DNA of 18,838 nucleotides, taken from NCBI GenBank assembly GCA_007129135.1, contig SKWB01000110.1, positions 1-18,838 of the forward strand. The letters are read 5' to 3'. A program made the position numbers and the translations under genes. Of the stretch, positions 7,315 through 15,274 are shown piece after piece. Positions within the stretch are counted from its first letter, which is position 1, and each line of letters opens with the position of its first letter. The DNA comes from Halococcaceae archaeon. Lineage in GTDB: Archaea; Halobacteriota; Halobacteria; Halobacteriales; Halalkalicoccaceae. The notes under the pieces are model-generated. The model ran no database searches. It was not told the origin of the DNA and saw only the letters and a program-made list of their open reading frames with translations.

Positions 7315-7322
7315 AAGTATAG
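7315..7322 (-). promoter_or_regulatory. Putative TATA box for the epimerase gene
   Basis: On the minus strand the octamer CTATACTT is centred about 27 bases before the ATG at 7292, which fits a leaderless haloarchaeal transcript. Support is spacing and composition only. Confidence 0.5.
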
Positions 7323-7383
7323 GTGTCGCTTCGATCGGTGGCTGCGGGGCGAACGTGGCCGATTCCCGGGGTCTATGTGGCCC

Positions 7384-7392
7384 ATAATAATA
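7384..7392 (+). promoter_or_regulatory. Putative TATA box for the sugar-phosphate transferase gene
   Basis: The string ataataata is centred about 30 bases before ATG 7418, the usual distance for a leaderless haloarchaeal transcript. With the minus-strand box at 7315-7322 it forms a compact divergent promoter region. Confidence 0.55.
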
Positions 7393-7417
7393 CACGCAGA
7401 ACGGGTCGAGTCGGGCA

Positions 7418-8902
7418 ATGGCCTCCGGCTGGCAGTACCGCGTCGGGAGCGTCGCCGGAGTCGCGCTCATCGCCGCCGGAGCCCTGCTCGTCGCGAACCT
7501 CCCGGTCGTCCAGCGGGCGTTCGTCGCGGCGATGCCCTTCTTTCACGACCGCCACGTCTGGTCGCTCGGCGGTAGCCGACTGCTCGTCGCGCTCCTCATC
7601 ACCGTCGGTGTCGTCGTCGCCTCGCTGTTGCCGCTCTACAAGCCACAGCCGCGCCGGAAGCTCGATACGATCGCGCTGAGCCAGAAACGCGTCCTGACGG
7701 CGGTGTTCGCGCTCGCGACGATCGGCTACTTCAAGTGGTCGATCCGGCTGCCCCGGGCGATGCTGGCGATGATCACGATGGCGCTGCTGATCCTGATACC
7801 CGCCTGGTTCCTCCTGATCAGGACCGGGCCCGACCGGAACACGAGGGCGGTCGTCGTCGGCACCGACCCGGCCGAGATCCGGTACGTCCTCGCGACGGCA
7901 CCGGTGACGGTTCTCGGATACCTCTCCCCGCCGTTCGAGAGGGGGGCCGGAGGGGAGGAGACCGTCACCGACGGCGGCGATACCACGCCGGACGGCGGAG
8001 AGCCCGCGCTCACCCGCTCGCGGGCCGAGTACGGCGGGGTCGGTCCCCCGCTCGACCGGGTGAGACATTTCGGCGGGCTCTCCCGGCTCGAGGACGTCCT
8101 CGTCGAACACGACATCGACACGGTCGTTCTCGCGTTCTCGGACACCGATCGGGGGGAGTTCTTCGGCACGCTCGACGTCTGTTACGACCACGGCGTCAGC
8201 GTCCTCGTCCACAGAGATCACACCGGCGGGGTGCTGATCGCGGAGGGACGGGAGGGCCTCGACGAGTACGTCGAGGTCGCACTCGAGCCCTGGGACTGGC
8301 AGGACTACCTGCTCAAACGGCTGTTCGACGTCGCGTTCGCGGGGACCGCCCTCGCGGTGCTCGCGCCGGTCATCGCCGTCATCACCGCGGCGGTCAAACT
8401 CGACTCGAAGGGGCCGGTGCTCTACGCACAGGACCGCACCGCGGGCTTCGGCGGCACGTTCAGGGTGTACAAGTTCCGAAGCATGGTCACCGACGCCGAG
8501 GCCGAGACCGGTGCCACCGTCTCAGCCGAGGACTCGGGCGGGGTCGACCCTCGGGTGACGAACGTCGGCTACGTCCTCAGACGGACGCACCTCGACGAGA
8601 TCCCCCAGCTCTGGTCGATCCTCGCCGGCGACATGAGCGTCGTGGGCCCCCGTCCGGAGCGGCCCGAACTCGACGACGACATGCAGCGCGAGGCCTACGA
8701 CTGGCGCAAACGCTGGTTCGTCAAGCCCGGCCTCACCGGTCTGGCCCAGATCAACGACGCCACCGGCCACCGGCCCGAAGAGAAGCTGAACTGGGACGTC
8801 GAGTACATCAGAAATCAGTCGCTCGCCTTCGACCTCGAGATCGTGCTCAGACAGCTCTGGATCGTCGCGGGCGACGTCTTCGACCTCGCGAGCGGACGGT
8901 AG
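7418..8902 (+). CDS. Polyprenyl-phosphate sugar-1-phosphate transferase (WbaP/PssY-type initiating enzyme)
   Basis: A 494-residue membrane protein that would transfer a sugar-1-phosphate from a nucleotide sugar to a membrane lipid phosphate, the priming step of glycan assembly. About four hydrophobic segments lie within residues 11-135. A nucleotide-binding-like (CoA_binding_3-type) domain spans roughly 141-270, beginning NTRAVVVGTD. The catalytic bacterial sugar transferase domain spans about 297-488. It shows KRLFDVAFAG with its re-entrant hydrophobic segment, GPVLYAQDR (332-340), YKFRSM (351-356), LDEIPQLWSILAGDMSVVG (392-410), PRPERPE and KPGLTGLAQI (436-445). Residues 173-205 are a Gly/Asp/Thr-rich insert in the middle domain. 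It is divergent from the epimerase and followed after 72 bases by the ABC exporter. Family is firm; the sugar is unknown. Confidence 0.92.
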   Translation: MASGWQYRVGSVAGVALIAAGALLVANLPVVQRAFVAAMPFFHDRHVWSLGGSRLLVALLITVGVVVASLLPLYKPQPRRKLDTIALSQKRVLTAVFALATIGYFKWSIRLPRAMLAMITMALLILIPAWFLLIRTGPDRNTRAVVVGTDPAEIRYVLATAPVTVLGYLSPPFERGAGGEETVTDGGDTTPDGGEPALTRSRAEYGGVGPPLDRVRHFGGLSRLEDVLVEHDIDTVVLAFSDTDRGEFFGTLDVCYDHGVSVLVHRDHTGGVLIAEGREGLDEYVEVALEPWDWQDYLLKRLFDVAFAGTALAVLAPVIAVITAAVKLDSKGPVLYAQDRTAGFGGTFRVYKFRSMVTDAEAETGATVSAEDSGGVDPRVTNVGYVLRRTHLDEIPQLWSILAGDMSVVGPRPERPELDDDMQREAYDWRKRWFVKPGLTGLAQINDATGHRPEEKLNWDVEYIRNQSLAFDLEIVLRQLWIVAGDVFDLASGR

Positions 8903-8933
8903 GCCCGACCGTCGTCCCGATCGGTTTAGCAGT

Positions 8934-8942
8934 GACATAACG
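8934..8942 (+). promoter_or_regulatory. Weak TATA-like element before the ABC exporter
   Basis: The string gacataacg lies about 37 bases before ATG 8975 and would give a leader of about 10 bases. The match is weak and read-through from the upstream transferase gene is equally possible. Confidence 0.3.
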
Positions 8943-8974
8943 ATGGGACGAGCGGGCTTTCTCGCACCAACCCG

Positions 8975-10756
8975 ATGTGTGCAGCGGATCTCTCGCGCCG
9001 TGAAAAAGTCCGCGGCCTCTACCGCGTCGCGAGGTTCAGACCGGCGCTGACCGCGTTCATCGTCCTCTTCAGCGCCTTCGCCGCCGTCCTCGAGGGGTTC
9101 GGCCTCACGTTCATCATCCCGATCATCGAGGCGGCGCAGGCCGACCCCTCCGCGGCGGACGACACCTTCGTCCAGTACTTCCTCCAGGCCTACGAGTTCG
9201 TCGGGATCCCGTTCACGCTGGGCTACCTCATCGCGGGCGTCGCCGTCGTGATGGTGACCCGCTACACCTCGACGTTCGTCGTCGCCTGGCTCCGGGTCGC
9301 CCTCGAGACCTACTACGTCCGTGACCTCCAGCGACGGGCGTTCGACCGCGCGCTCGACGCCGACGTCGCCTACTTCGACGCCGAGGGCTCGGACGACATC
9401 CTGAACGCGATCGTCACCCAGGCGGCCCAGGCGGGGAAGGTGATCCAGTACTTCGTGAAGTTCTTCCAGCAGCTCCTGCTCTGTCTGATGTATCTCGGCA
9501 TCGCGTTCGTCCTCAGCCCGTCGCTCACCCTGTTCACCGTCGTGATGCTCGGTGGGCTCACGGTGCTCATCAGGTTCGTCCTCGAACCCGGCTACACCGT
9601 CGGCGATCGGGTCGCAGAGGCGAACGAACGCATCCAGGAGAACGTCCAGGCGGGCACGCAGGGCATCCGCGACGTGAAGCTGTTCACGATGACCGACGAG
9701 CTCTACTCGCGTTTCTCGACACAGATCGACCGCTACACCGAGGCGACGGTCACCCTAGGACGGAACGAGGCGGCGATCGACAACTTCTACAACCTCTCGG
9801 CTGCGGTGCTCGTCTTCGTGCTCATCTACGTCGCCGTCGTCTTCACCGGGCTGGAGTTCGGCGCGCTCGCGGTCTTCCTCTTCGCGATGTACCAGCTCGG
9901 CCCGCGGGTGAGCATGCTCAACAACTACTTCTACCTCTTCGAGGGGAACCTCGCGCACCTGATCCGCACTCAGGATTTCCTCGACCAGCTAGAGCGCCAC
10001 GAGGAGCCGGAGGGGGGCCGGCCGGTCCCGAACGATCCGATGCCGATCCGCTTCGAGGAGGTCTCGTTCGCCTACGAACCCGGAGACCCCGTCCTCTCGG
10101 AGCTCTCGTTCGAGGTGCGGGAGAACGAGTTCGCTGCGTTCGTCGGCCAGTCGGGGGCCGGGAAGTCGACGGTCGCCTCGCTGCTCGCGCGGATGTACGA
10201 GCCGACGGCCGGACGGATCACCGCGGACGGGGTCGACATCGCGGAGTTCGACGTCGATGCGTGGCGGTCACGGGTGGCGGTCGTCCGTCAGGACCCCTTC
10301 GTCTTCAACGACACGATCAGATACAACGTGACGATCGGGAACCGCGAGGCGACCCAGGGAGAGATCGAACACGCCTGCGAGATCGCCCACGTCACGGAGT
10401 TCCTGGACGACCTCCCGAACGGCTACGAGACCGAACTCGGCGACGACGGCGTTCGGCTTTCGGGGGGCCAGCGCCAGCGGATCGCCCTCGCTCGCGCGCT
10501 GTTGAAGGAGGCCGATCTGCTGGTCCTCGACGAGGCGACGAGCGCCCTCGACAGCGACATCGAACGGCGCGTCCACCGGTCGATGGAGGGGATGGACCGC
10601 GACTACGCGATCGTCGCGATCGCTCACCGACTCTCGACGGTGCGCAACGCCGATCGGATCTACACGCTCGCGGACGGTCGGATCGTCGAGAGCGGCCGGC
10701 ACGAGGAGCTGCTCGCCTCCGGCGGGACCTACGCCGACCTCTACTCGACGCAGTGA
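8975..10756 (+). CDS. ABC exporter, fused permease and ATPase (MsbA/lipid-flippase type)
   Basis: A 593-residue half-transporter that works as a homodimer. The N-terminal membrane domain (about 20-330) has six predicted helices, including the stretches near 26-50, 78-108 and 165-200. The ATPase domain is in the C-terminal 240 residues. It has Walker A GQSGAGKST (391-399), Q-loop Gln439 in VRQDPF, signature LSGGQRQR (495-502), Walker B LLVLDE (515-520) and switch His551 in AHRLST. The length and arrangement match MsbA/PglK-like exporters that flip lipid-linked glycans. Its position right after the priming transferase suggests it moves the lipid-linked sugar to the outer face; this is inferred from context. 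A multidrug or peptide exporter cannot be excluded by sequence alone. It converges on the lipoprotein gene with 23 bases between. Confidence 0.92.
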   Translation: MCAADLSRREKVRGLYRVARFRPALTAFIVLFSAFAAVLEGFGLTFIIPIIEAAQADPSAADDTFVQYFLQAYEFVGIPFTLGYLIAGVAVVMVTRYTSTFVVAWLRVALETYYVRDLQRRAFDRALDADVAYFDAEGSDDILNAIVTQAAQAGKVIQYFVKFFQQLLLCLMYLGIAFVLSPSLTLFTVVMLGGLTVLIRFVLEPGYTVGDRVAEANERIQENVQAGTQGIRDVKLFTMTDELYSRFSTQIDRYTEATVTLGRNEAAIDNFYNLSAAVLVFVLIYVAVVFTGLEFGALAVFLFAMYQLGPRVSMLNNYFYLFEGNLAHLIRTQDFLDQLERHEEPEGGRPVPNDPMPIRFEEVSFAYEPGDPVLSELSFEVRENEFAAFVGQSGAGKSTVASLLARMYEPTAGRITADGVDIAEFDVDAWRSRVAVVRQDPFVFNDTIRYNVTIGNREATQGEIEHACEIAHVTEFLDDLPNGYETELGDDGVRLSGGQRQRIALARALLKEADLLVLDEATSALDSDIERRVHRSMEGMDRDYAIVAIAHRLSTVRNADRIYTLADGRIVESGRHEELLASGGTYADLYSTQ

Positions 10757-10779
10757 GGGGTACCCTCGGTCCTCGCCCG

Positions 10780-11778
10780 TCAGCCGTCGTCGCCGTCGTC
10801 GCTGTCGTCGCTGTCGTCGTCCCCGGGACGGTAGTCCGGGTCGTCGCTTTCGTTACCCGGGTGGTCCGAATCGGGGTCGTCGAGTTCGTAGAAGTCGTCG
10901 TCCGCGTCGTCGCCCTCGCCGCCCTCGTAAGTCTCGTCCCCGTAGAGGACCGCCGTTCCGGTCGCGACGGGCCGGATCAGGTAGCGGTTCTCCCGGCCGC
11001 GACGGACCGGGGTGAAGTCGGCGACGAACGTCGTCAGTTCGTCCTCTCGGACCTCGAACGCGTCGGGGAACTTCAGACCCGCGTTGCCGGGTGTATCGAC
11101 CTCGGCCTCGCCGCCGTCGGCGAGCGTCCCCTCTACGTCCTCGACGACGAGGTGCAGGCCACCGTAGGAACCGACCTCGAACTCGCGCTCGTCCACGAGC
11201 TGGGTGTTCGTCCCCTGGAGATCGACGAGGTCCGCCTTCTGAGGCTCCTCGAACTCGACGTAGAGCCGCCCCGTCTCCCGTTCGTCGTCCGATCCTGCAT
11301 CGTCCCCCGACGCTCCCTCTTCTTCCGACTCGTCGTCGGAGCCCCCCTCTTCGTCCCCTCCTTCGTCGGTACCCCCATCGTCCTCCTCTCCATCGTCCGC
11401 CGTCCCGTCGTCGGCCGTCTCCACGTCGCTCCCACCCTCCTCGTCGGAGTCGGACCCGGTGTCGTCACCGCCGCCGCCCGCCCGGCCGGGGAGCACGTAC
11501 GCCCCGGTGACGGTGACTACACAGGACTCGAAGTCGCCGATATCTCCGGGCTGATCCGTGATGGCGGTCGCGAACGTCCCGGTGAGGGAGTCGGCGTCGT
11601 CCGAGTCGCCTCCCGCGTCGCGTTCCTCGTCGTCGTCCGGCTCGTCCGTTCCGCCGTCGCTTCCCGCGTCGTCTCCCTCGGCTGCGCCACGATCGTCACT
11701 CCCGAGACAGCCCGCCAGCAGTCCGCCGAGACCGACGCTCGCGAGTCCGGTCCGTTCGATGTAGGTCCTCCGTCTCAT
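10780..11778 (-). CDS. DUF4382-type Tat lipoprotein with long acidic low-complexity inserts
   Basis: A 332-residue secreted lipoprotein. MRRRTYIERTGL followed by a hydrophobic stretch and LLAGC (20-24) is a Tat-type signal with a lipobox, predicting lipid attachment at Cys24 outside the membrane. The folded part looks like DUF4382: LTGTFATAITDQP (65-77), VVTVTGAYVLPG (87-98), then RLYVEFEEPQKADLVDL (171-187) and GGLHLVVEDVEGTL (206-219). Residues 30-64, 99-168 and 286-332 are almost purely Asp, Glu, Gly, Ser and Thr, so the domain is split by a roughly 70-residue acidic insert. Function is unknown. ATG 11778 was chosen because it opens the signal peptide and lies 28 bases from a TATA box; a longer open frame upstream is not coding. 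It is transcribed against the surrounding glycan genes. Confidence 0.85.
   Translation of the reverse strand: MRRRTYIERTGLASVGLGGLLAGCLGSDDRGAAEGDDAGSDGGTDEPDDDEERDAGGDSDDADSLTGTFATAITDQPGDIGDFESCVVTVTGAYVLPGRAGGGGDDTGSDSDEEGGSDVETADDGTADDGEEDDGGTDEGGDEEGGSDDESEEEGASGDDAGSDDERETGRLYVEFEEPQKADLVDLQGTNTQLVDEREFEVGSYGGLHLVVEDVEGTLADGGEAEVDTPGNAGLKFPDAFEVREDELTTFVADFTPVRRGRENRYLIRPVATGTAVLYGDETYEGGEGDDADDDFYELDDPDSDHPGNESDDPDYRPGDDDSDDSDDGDDG
10783..10923. repeat. Imperfect GTC-type trinucleotide repetition (acidic C-terminal tail)
   Basis: The stretch is dominated by imperfect gtcgtcgcc and gtcgtcgctgtcgtc units, encoding an Asp-rich tail on the minus strand. It is a coding low-complexity tract and a likely site of length change by slippage. 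Confidence 0.6.
11275..11484. repeat. Low-complexity tract encoding a 70-residue acidic insert
   Basis: Imperfect repetition of codons for Asp, Glu, Gly and Ser on the minus strand (residues 99-168 of the lipoprotein). No unit repeats exactly many times, so it is degenerate rather than a clean microsatellite. Confidence 0.6.
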
Positions 11779-11800
11779 ATGAGTCCCATCGCCGCAGAAG

Positions 11801-11810
11801 AATATAAAAC
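11801..11810 (-). promoter_or_regulatory. Putative TATA box of the DUF4382 lipoprotein gene
   Basis: On the minus strand gttttatatt is centred 28 bases before ATG 11778. It lies in the most AT-rich island of the window (about 11799-11846). Confidence 0.6.
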
Positions 11811-12015
11811 CCGATGTTTTTAATATAAGAACTAACATATTTCCGGCCACCGGAACCGGTCCGTTGGGCTCCCACCCCCCGCAGGTCCCACCCGGTTCGA
11901 ACCGACTGTCACTCGAGCGTCGAGGCGTCCCACCGCAACGGAACCACACCGTAGGCTCTCCCTGTGTCGGGGTTAGGTCGTGGATAACAAGGCGTGGGTA
12001 GCGTTTCTCTCCGAT

Positions 12016-13227
12016 ATGGCCGCCCTCCGTGAGTGCGACCACGGGTGCCGTCCGAGCACCGCCTGTGCCGCGCTCGCGCTCGTCCTCTCGCTCTTCGCGC
12101 TCTGTCAGACCTACCTCCTCTACCCGATCACGCTCCTCCTCTCCCGACGGGAGGAGCCGTCGACGTCGACCGTAGAGGACGGCGACCCGAGCGTCGCGCT
12201 CGTGATCGCCGCCTACAACGAGGAGGCGGTTATCGCGGGCAAGATCGAGAATAGCCTCGCGCTCGAGTACCCCGACCTCGAGATCGTCGTCTTCTCCGAC
12301 GGCTCCTCGGATCGGACCGACGAGATCGTGCGGTCGTACGCGGACGAGGGCGTTCGGCTCGAACGGATCGAGGGGCGGGTCGGGAAGACCGCCTGCCAGA
12401 ACCGCGTCGTCGAGGGACTCGACTGCGATATCGTCGTCTTCTCCGACGCGAACGGGCAGTACGAACCCGACGCGATCGACGCGCTGGTCGAGGGGTTCGA
12501 ACCGGGTGTCGGCTGCGTCGTCGGGGAGCTCCGCTACCGGAACGGGACCGGTGTCGAGGGCGAATCGATCTACTGGCGGTACGAACGCCTCGTCAAACGC
12601 CTCGAATCCCGGTTTCACTCGCTGATCGGGGCGAACGGATCGATCTACGCCGTCCGTCGCGAGTCGTACGTCCCGCTCCCGACGGGAGCGATCAGCGACT
12701 TCGCCGAACCGCTCGCGATCGCCTCCCGGGGCGAGCGCGCCGTCTACGCCCCCGGAGCGGTCGCCTGGGAGCACACCGCGGAGTCGGTCGACGAGGAACT
12801 CGACCGGCGGATCCGTATCATCACCCGATCCTGGCACACGGTCAGCTCGTTCTCGGAGCTCCTCGACCCACGCCGCTACCCACGCCTCTCGTACCAGCTG
12901 TTCTCGCACAAGCTCCTCCGGTGGCTCTCGCCCGTCTCGCTCGTCGTCGCGTTCGTCTCGAGTCTCGTCCTCGCGTCGCGTTCCGACACGCGACTCCCCC
13001 GGATCCTCCTCCTCGGTCAGGTCGGCTACTACGCGCTCGCTCTCTGTGGGTGGCTCGCCGACCGGTACGACGTCGCCGCACCGACGGTCGTCCACGTCCC
13101 GTACTACTTCGTCGTCGCGAACTACGGGATGCTCGTGGGGCTACGGAACTTCCTCGCCGACAGGCGAATCGTCGCCTGGGAGACCGCCGAACGGACCCCT
13201 CACGGCGAGGCGACGAGGGACTCGTAG
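12016..13227 (+). CDS. Membrane glycosyltransferase, family 2 (processive-type)
   Basis: A 403-residue integral membrane glycosyltransferase. One N-terminal hydrophobic segment (about 17-43) precedes a cytosolic GT2 domain. ALVIAAYNEEAVIAGK (61-76) opens the fold, VVFSDGSSDRTDE (91-103) binds the nucleotide, and VVFSDANGQYEPDA (140-153) supplies the D-x-D-like metal site. SDFAEPLAIA (227-236) carries the candidate acidic catalytic residues, and RRIRIITRSW (264-273) stands where processive GT2 enzymes have Q/R-x-x-R-W. About three hydrophobic helices close the protein (306-320, 329-346, 358-379). ATG 12016 is preferred over GTG 11980 because the TATA-like gataac at 11983-11988 would then sit about 30 bases upstream. 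It probably extends or polymerises the lipid-linked glycan. Its 3' end overlaps the convergent GT4 gene by 28 bases. Confidence 0.88.
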   Translation: MAALRECDHGCRPSTACAALALVLSLFALCQTYLLYPITLLLSRREEPSTSTVEDGDPSVALVIAAYNEEAVIAGKIENSLALEYPDLEIVVFSDGSSDRTDEIVRSYADEGVRLERIEGRVGKTACQNRVVEGLDCDIVVFSDANGQYEPDAIDALVEGFEPGVGCVVGELRYRNGTGVEGESIYWRYERLVKRLESRFHSLIGANGSIYAVRRESYVPLPTGAISDFAEPLAIASRGERAVYAPGAVAWEHTAESVDEELDRRIRIITRSWHTVSSFSELLDPRRYPRLSYQLFSHKLLRWLSPVSLVVAFVSSLVLASRSDTRLPRILLLGQVGYYALALCGWLADRYDVAAPTVVHVPYYFVVANYGMLVGLRNFLADRRIVAWETAERTPHGEATRDS

Positions 13228-14321
13228 AGCGTAAGCAGTCGCTCTCGCTCGCGTTCCCACGAGTAGGTCTCTCGGACCCGTTCGCGGCCGACTGCGCCCA
13301 TCTCCGCCCTGCGCTCTTCGTCCGCGAGCAGCGCCCCGACTCGGTCGGCTGCGGTCTCCACCTCCCCTTCCGGGACGAAGATCCCGGTTTCGGCGTCGAG
13401 ATACCGGATCACCGACTCGCCCCCGGTCGCCACGACCGGCAGGCCGCAGGCGAGGTACTCGAAGAGCTTGGTAGGGACGTTTCTCCGGGTTCGCTCCCGG
13501 TCGAGCAGCGCCAGTCCGCAGTCGGCGGCGGCGAGGTACGAGAACAGCTCTCCGTACGGCACGGTCCCGGTGAACGTGACCCGATCCGAGAGTCCACGGT
13601 CGGCGACCTCCGTTCGCGCATCGCGCTCGACTCCGGGGTTCTTGAACCCCCCGAGGGCCCAGAGTTCGGTCTCCGGGAGGTACGAGAGGAGGTCGAACAT
13701 CCGGAAGAGCCCGCGCTCCGGGCTCAACTGGCCGACGTAGACGAGGACGTACCGATGGGTACGCTCGATCGGTGGCTCGCCGATCTCGACCGACGCCGTC
13801 GTCGGGAAGTTACGCACCGCGACCACGGGGTGATGTCCACGATCACGAAACTCGCGCGCGGTCGGTTCGTCGGCCGTGATCACCGCGTCGAGCCGACCGG
13901 CGAGCGCCGACTCGATCCGGGGGAACCCCCGGGCGAGCGGGATCCGGATCGGAAACGGGATCCACTCGCGGGTGTAGATCGCGTCGGGGTAGTACTCGTG
14001 AGCGTCGTAGATCACCGTCGCCTCCGTCTCGCGGGCGAGAGCCACCCCCACCGGAAGGAGTTCGGGGTCGTGGAGGTGATAGCACGACGTGTCGAGGTCG
14101 CGCGCGATCCGGTAGGCCTCGCGGAGGTTGCGCCACCGGTCGGTCCGGGAGCCACTCGACCCGAGCGATCGGATCCCGATCCCGTCTCGCACCTCACTCG
14201 TCTCCGCGTGGACGACGAACGTCACGTCGTACCCGGCGTCGGCCAGCGCGCGACACTGCTTGTGAAAGATCCGCTGATCGGAAGGTGGATGGACCGTCGA
14301 GAGCACACAGACCGCCGTCAC
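13200..14321 (-). CDS. Glycosyltransferase, family 4 (GT-B fold)
   Basis: A 373-residue cytosolic enzyme starting with a GTG at 14321 that overlaps the TGA of the upstream gene as GTGA, a sign of translational coupling. A longer in-frame start at 14435 lies inside that gene and is rejected. The N-terminal Rossmann half begins VCVLSTVHPPSDQRIFHKQ and includes YHLHDPELLPVG (81-92) and VIYDAHEYYPDA (103-114). The C-terminal nucleotide-sugar half includes YVGQLSPERGLF (195-206) and TFTGTVPYGEL. It also contains PTKLFEYLACGLPVVATG (283-300), the conserved E-x7-E-like motif of GT4 enzymes. The HP-x-D-x-R-I-F-x-K start is typical of GT4 proteins in capsule and exopolysaccharide clusters. Donor and acceptor sugars are unknown. 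Confidence 0.9.
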   Translation of the reverse strand: MTAVCVLSTVHPPSDQRIFHKQCRALADAGYDVTFVVHAETSEVRDGIGIRSLGSSGSRTDRWRNLREAYRIARDLDTSCYHLHDPELLPVGVALARETEATVIYDAHEYYPDAIYTREWIPFPIRIPLARGFPRIESALAGRLDAVITADEPTAREFRDRGHHPVVAVRNFPTTASVEIGEPPIERTHRYVLVYVGQLSPERGLFRMFDLLSYLPETELWALGGFKNPGVERDARTEVADRGLSDRVTFTGTVPYGELFSYLAAADCGLALLDRERTRRNVPTKLFEYLACGLPVVATGGESVIRYLDAETGIFVPEGEVETAADRVGALLADEERRAEMGAVGRERVRETYSWERERERLLTLYESLVASP

Positions 14322-15226
14322 GCTCTCACCCGGTAGAGCGCGGCCTTCACCCGGTTCTTCAGCCCGACGGCTCGCCGGTACGCTCCGGGTCCGAGGCGGG
14401 CACCGAGGAGGTAGTAGTAGTACCGCCAGGCCCACGGATCGGTCCGCACTGCGTCGGCGAACTCGCGGACCGCCTCCTCCATCGCCTCTCTTTCCGCGTG
14501 GAGCTGTCCCCGGAGGTAGTGGTGTTGTGCGCGACGGGCGTCGGTGATCTCGTCGCCGTACTCCTCGACGATGACCCGCTGGCCGGCGAGCTTTCGCTCG
14601 ATATCCGTGCTGATCCGGTCGCCGTCGGTGTGGACGGTGACGAGGACCTCGGGGATACCGACGAGGTAGTGCTCTCTCGATACCCGGAGGAAGAACTCGT
14701 AGTCCTGCGAGGAAGCCAGATCCTCTCTGAGCGGGCCCACGCGGTCGAAGACCGTCGCCCGGAACGTCGTGCAGGAAAAGCCCCCGACGACGTTCGCTCG
14801 CCTCAGGTCCCCGTGGGCCACTCGCCCGTCGCGCGCCCGGATCAGGTCGTACGGTTTCCCGTCACGTACCTTCCGGTAGGAGGTGAACGCGCCGGCACAG
14901 TCGGAGGGTTCGCCGTGGAGCGCTCCCACCACGCGTTCGAGGTGGCTCTGGTGGTACTCGTCGTCGGAGTCGAGAAACGAGACGAGCTCCCCCGATGCGG
15001 CCTCGATCCCGCGGTTTCGCGCGGCGTTCGCGCCGCGGTTCTCCCCCGGCAGGTAGCGGACACGGCCGTCGTCGTAGCCCGCGACGATCCGCTCCGTCTC
15101 GTCGGTCGAGCCGTCGTCACAGACCAGCAGCTCGAGGTCGTCGTGGCTCTGGGCGAGCACGCTCTCGATCGTCCGCGGGAGGACGTCCGCTCGGTCGTAG
15201 GTCGGGACGACGACGCTCACCCTCAT
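14318..15226 (-). CDS. Glycosyltransferase, family 2 (GT-A fold, soluble)
   Basis: A 302-residue protein with a typical GT2 domain: VSVVVPTYDRADVL (3-16), CDDGSTDETE (36-45), NRGANAARNRGI (63-74) and the metal-binding SFLDSDDE (83-90). FSCTTFRATVFDRVGPLREDL and SSQDYEFFLR carry the downstream acidic catalytic region. The C-terminal 100 residues are helical and rich in Arg and Tyr, which may hold the enzyme on the membrane; no transmembrane helix is clear. The ATG at 15226 is preceded by GGAGTGA seven bases upstream and a TATA-like box about 31 bases upstream. It is the first gene of a two-gene operon with the GT4 gene. It probably adds one sugar to the lipid-linked chain. Confidence 0.9.
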   Translation of the reverse strand: MRVSVVVPTYDRADVLPRTIESVLAQSHDDLELLVCDDGSTDETERIVAGYDDGRVRYLPGENRGANAARNRGIEAASGELVSFLDSDDEYHQSHLERVVGALHGEPSDCAGAFTSYRKVRDGKPYDLIRARDGRVAHGDLRRANVVGGFSCTTFRATVFDRVGPLREDLASSQDYEFFLRVSREHYLVGIPEVLVTVHTDGDRISTDIERKLAGQRVIVEEYGDEITDARRAQHHYLRGQLHAEREAMEEAVREFADAVRTDPWAWRYYYYLLGARLGPGAYRRAVGLKNRVKAALYRVRA

Positions 15227-15252
15227 TGTCGGTTCACTCCTCTCAGCTACTA

Positions 15253-15260
15253 CATTATAC
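15253..15260 (-). promoter_or_regulatory. Putative TATA box of the GT2-GT4 operon
   Basis: On the minus strand gtataatg is centred about 31 bases before ATG 15226. A start of transcription about 27 bases on would fall inside or after the GGAGTGA at 15234-15240, so either the transcript is nearly leaderless or that Shine-Dalgarno-like string is coincidental. Confidence 0.5.
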
Positions 15261-15261
15261 C

Positions 15262-15274
15262 CACACTATGTGTG
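15262..15274. repeat. Perfect inverted repeat next to a promoter (candidate operator)
   Basis: The sequence cacac-tat-gtgtg is a perfect five-base inverted repeat with a three-base centre. It lies immediately upstream of the minus-strand TATA box and within the 173-base gap between divergent genes. It could bind a dimeric regulator; a short palindrome may also occur by chance. Confidence 0.35.

Noticed and set aside
10783..11484. Repetitive gtc-rich DNA as a possible CRISPR or tandem-repeat array
   Set aside because: The repetition is in codon register, degenerate and without spacers. It encodes acidic tracts of a lipoprotein.
10261..11823. 520-codon plus-strand frame over the ABC ATPase end and the lipoprotein gene
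   Set aside because: Its first part is arginine-rich and out of frame with the ATPase motifs. Its second part is antisense to the lipoprotein.
11888..11904. cggttcgaaccg, resembling a tRNA T-arm and a possible attachment site remnant
   Set aside because: It is a short palindrome without acceptor, D-arm or anticodon partners nearby. No integrase or direct repeat is seen.
11779..13095. Upstream extension of the lipoprotein frame on the minus strand
   Set aside because: It runs antisense to the well-supported membrane GT2 gene and crosses the promoter. The Tat signal with lipobox starts at 11778.
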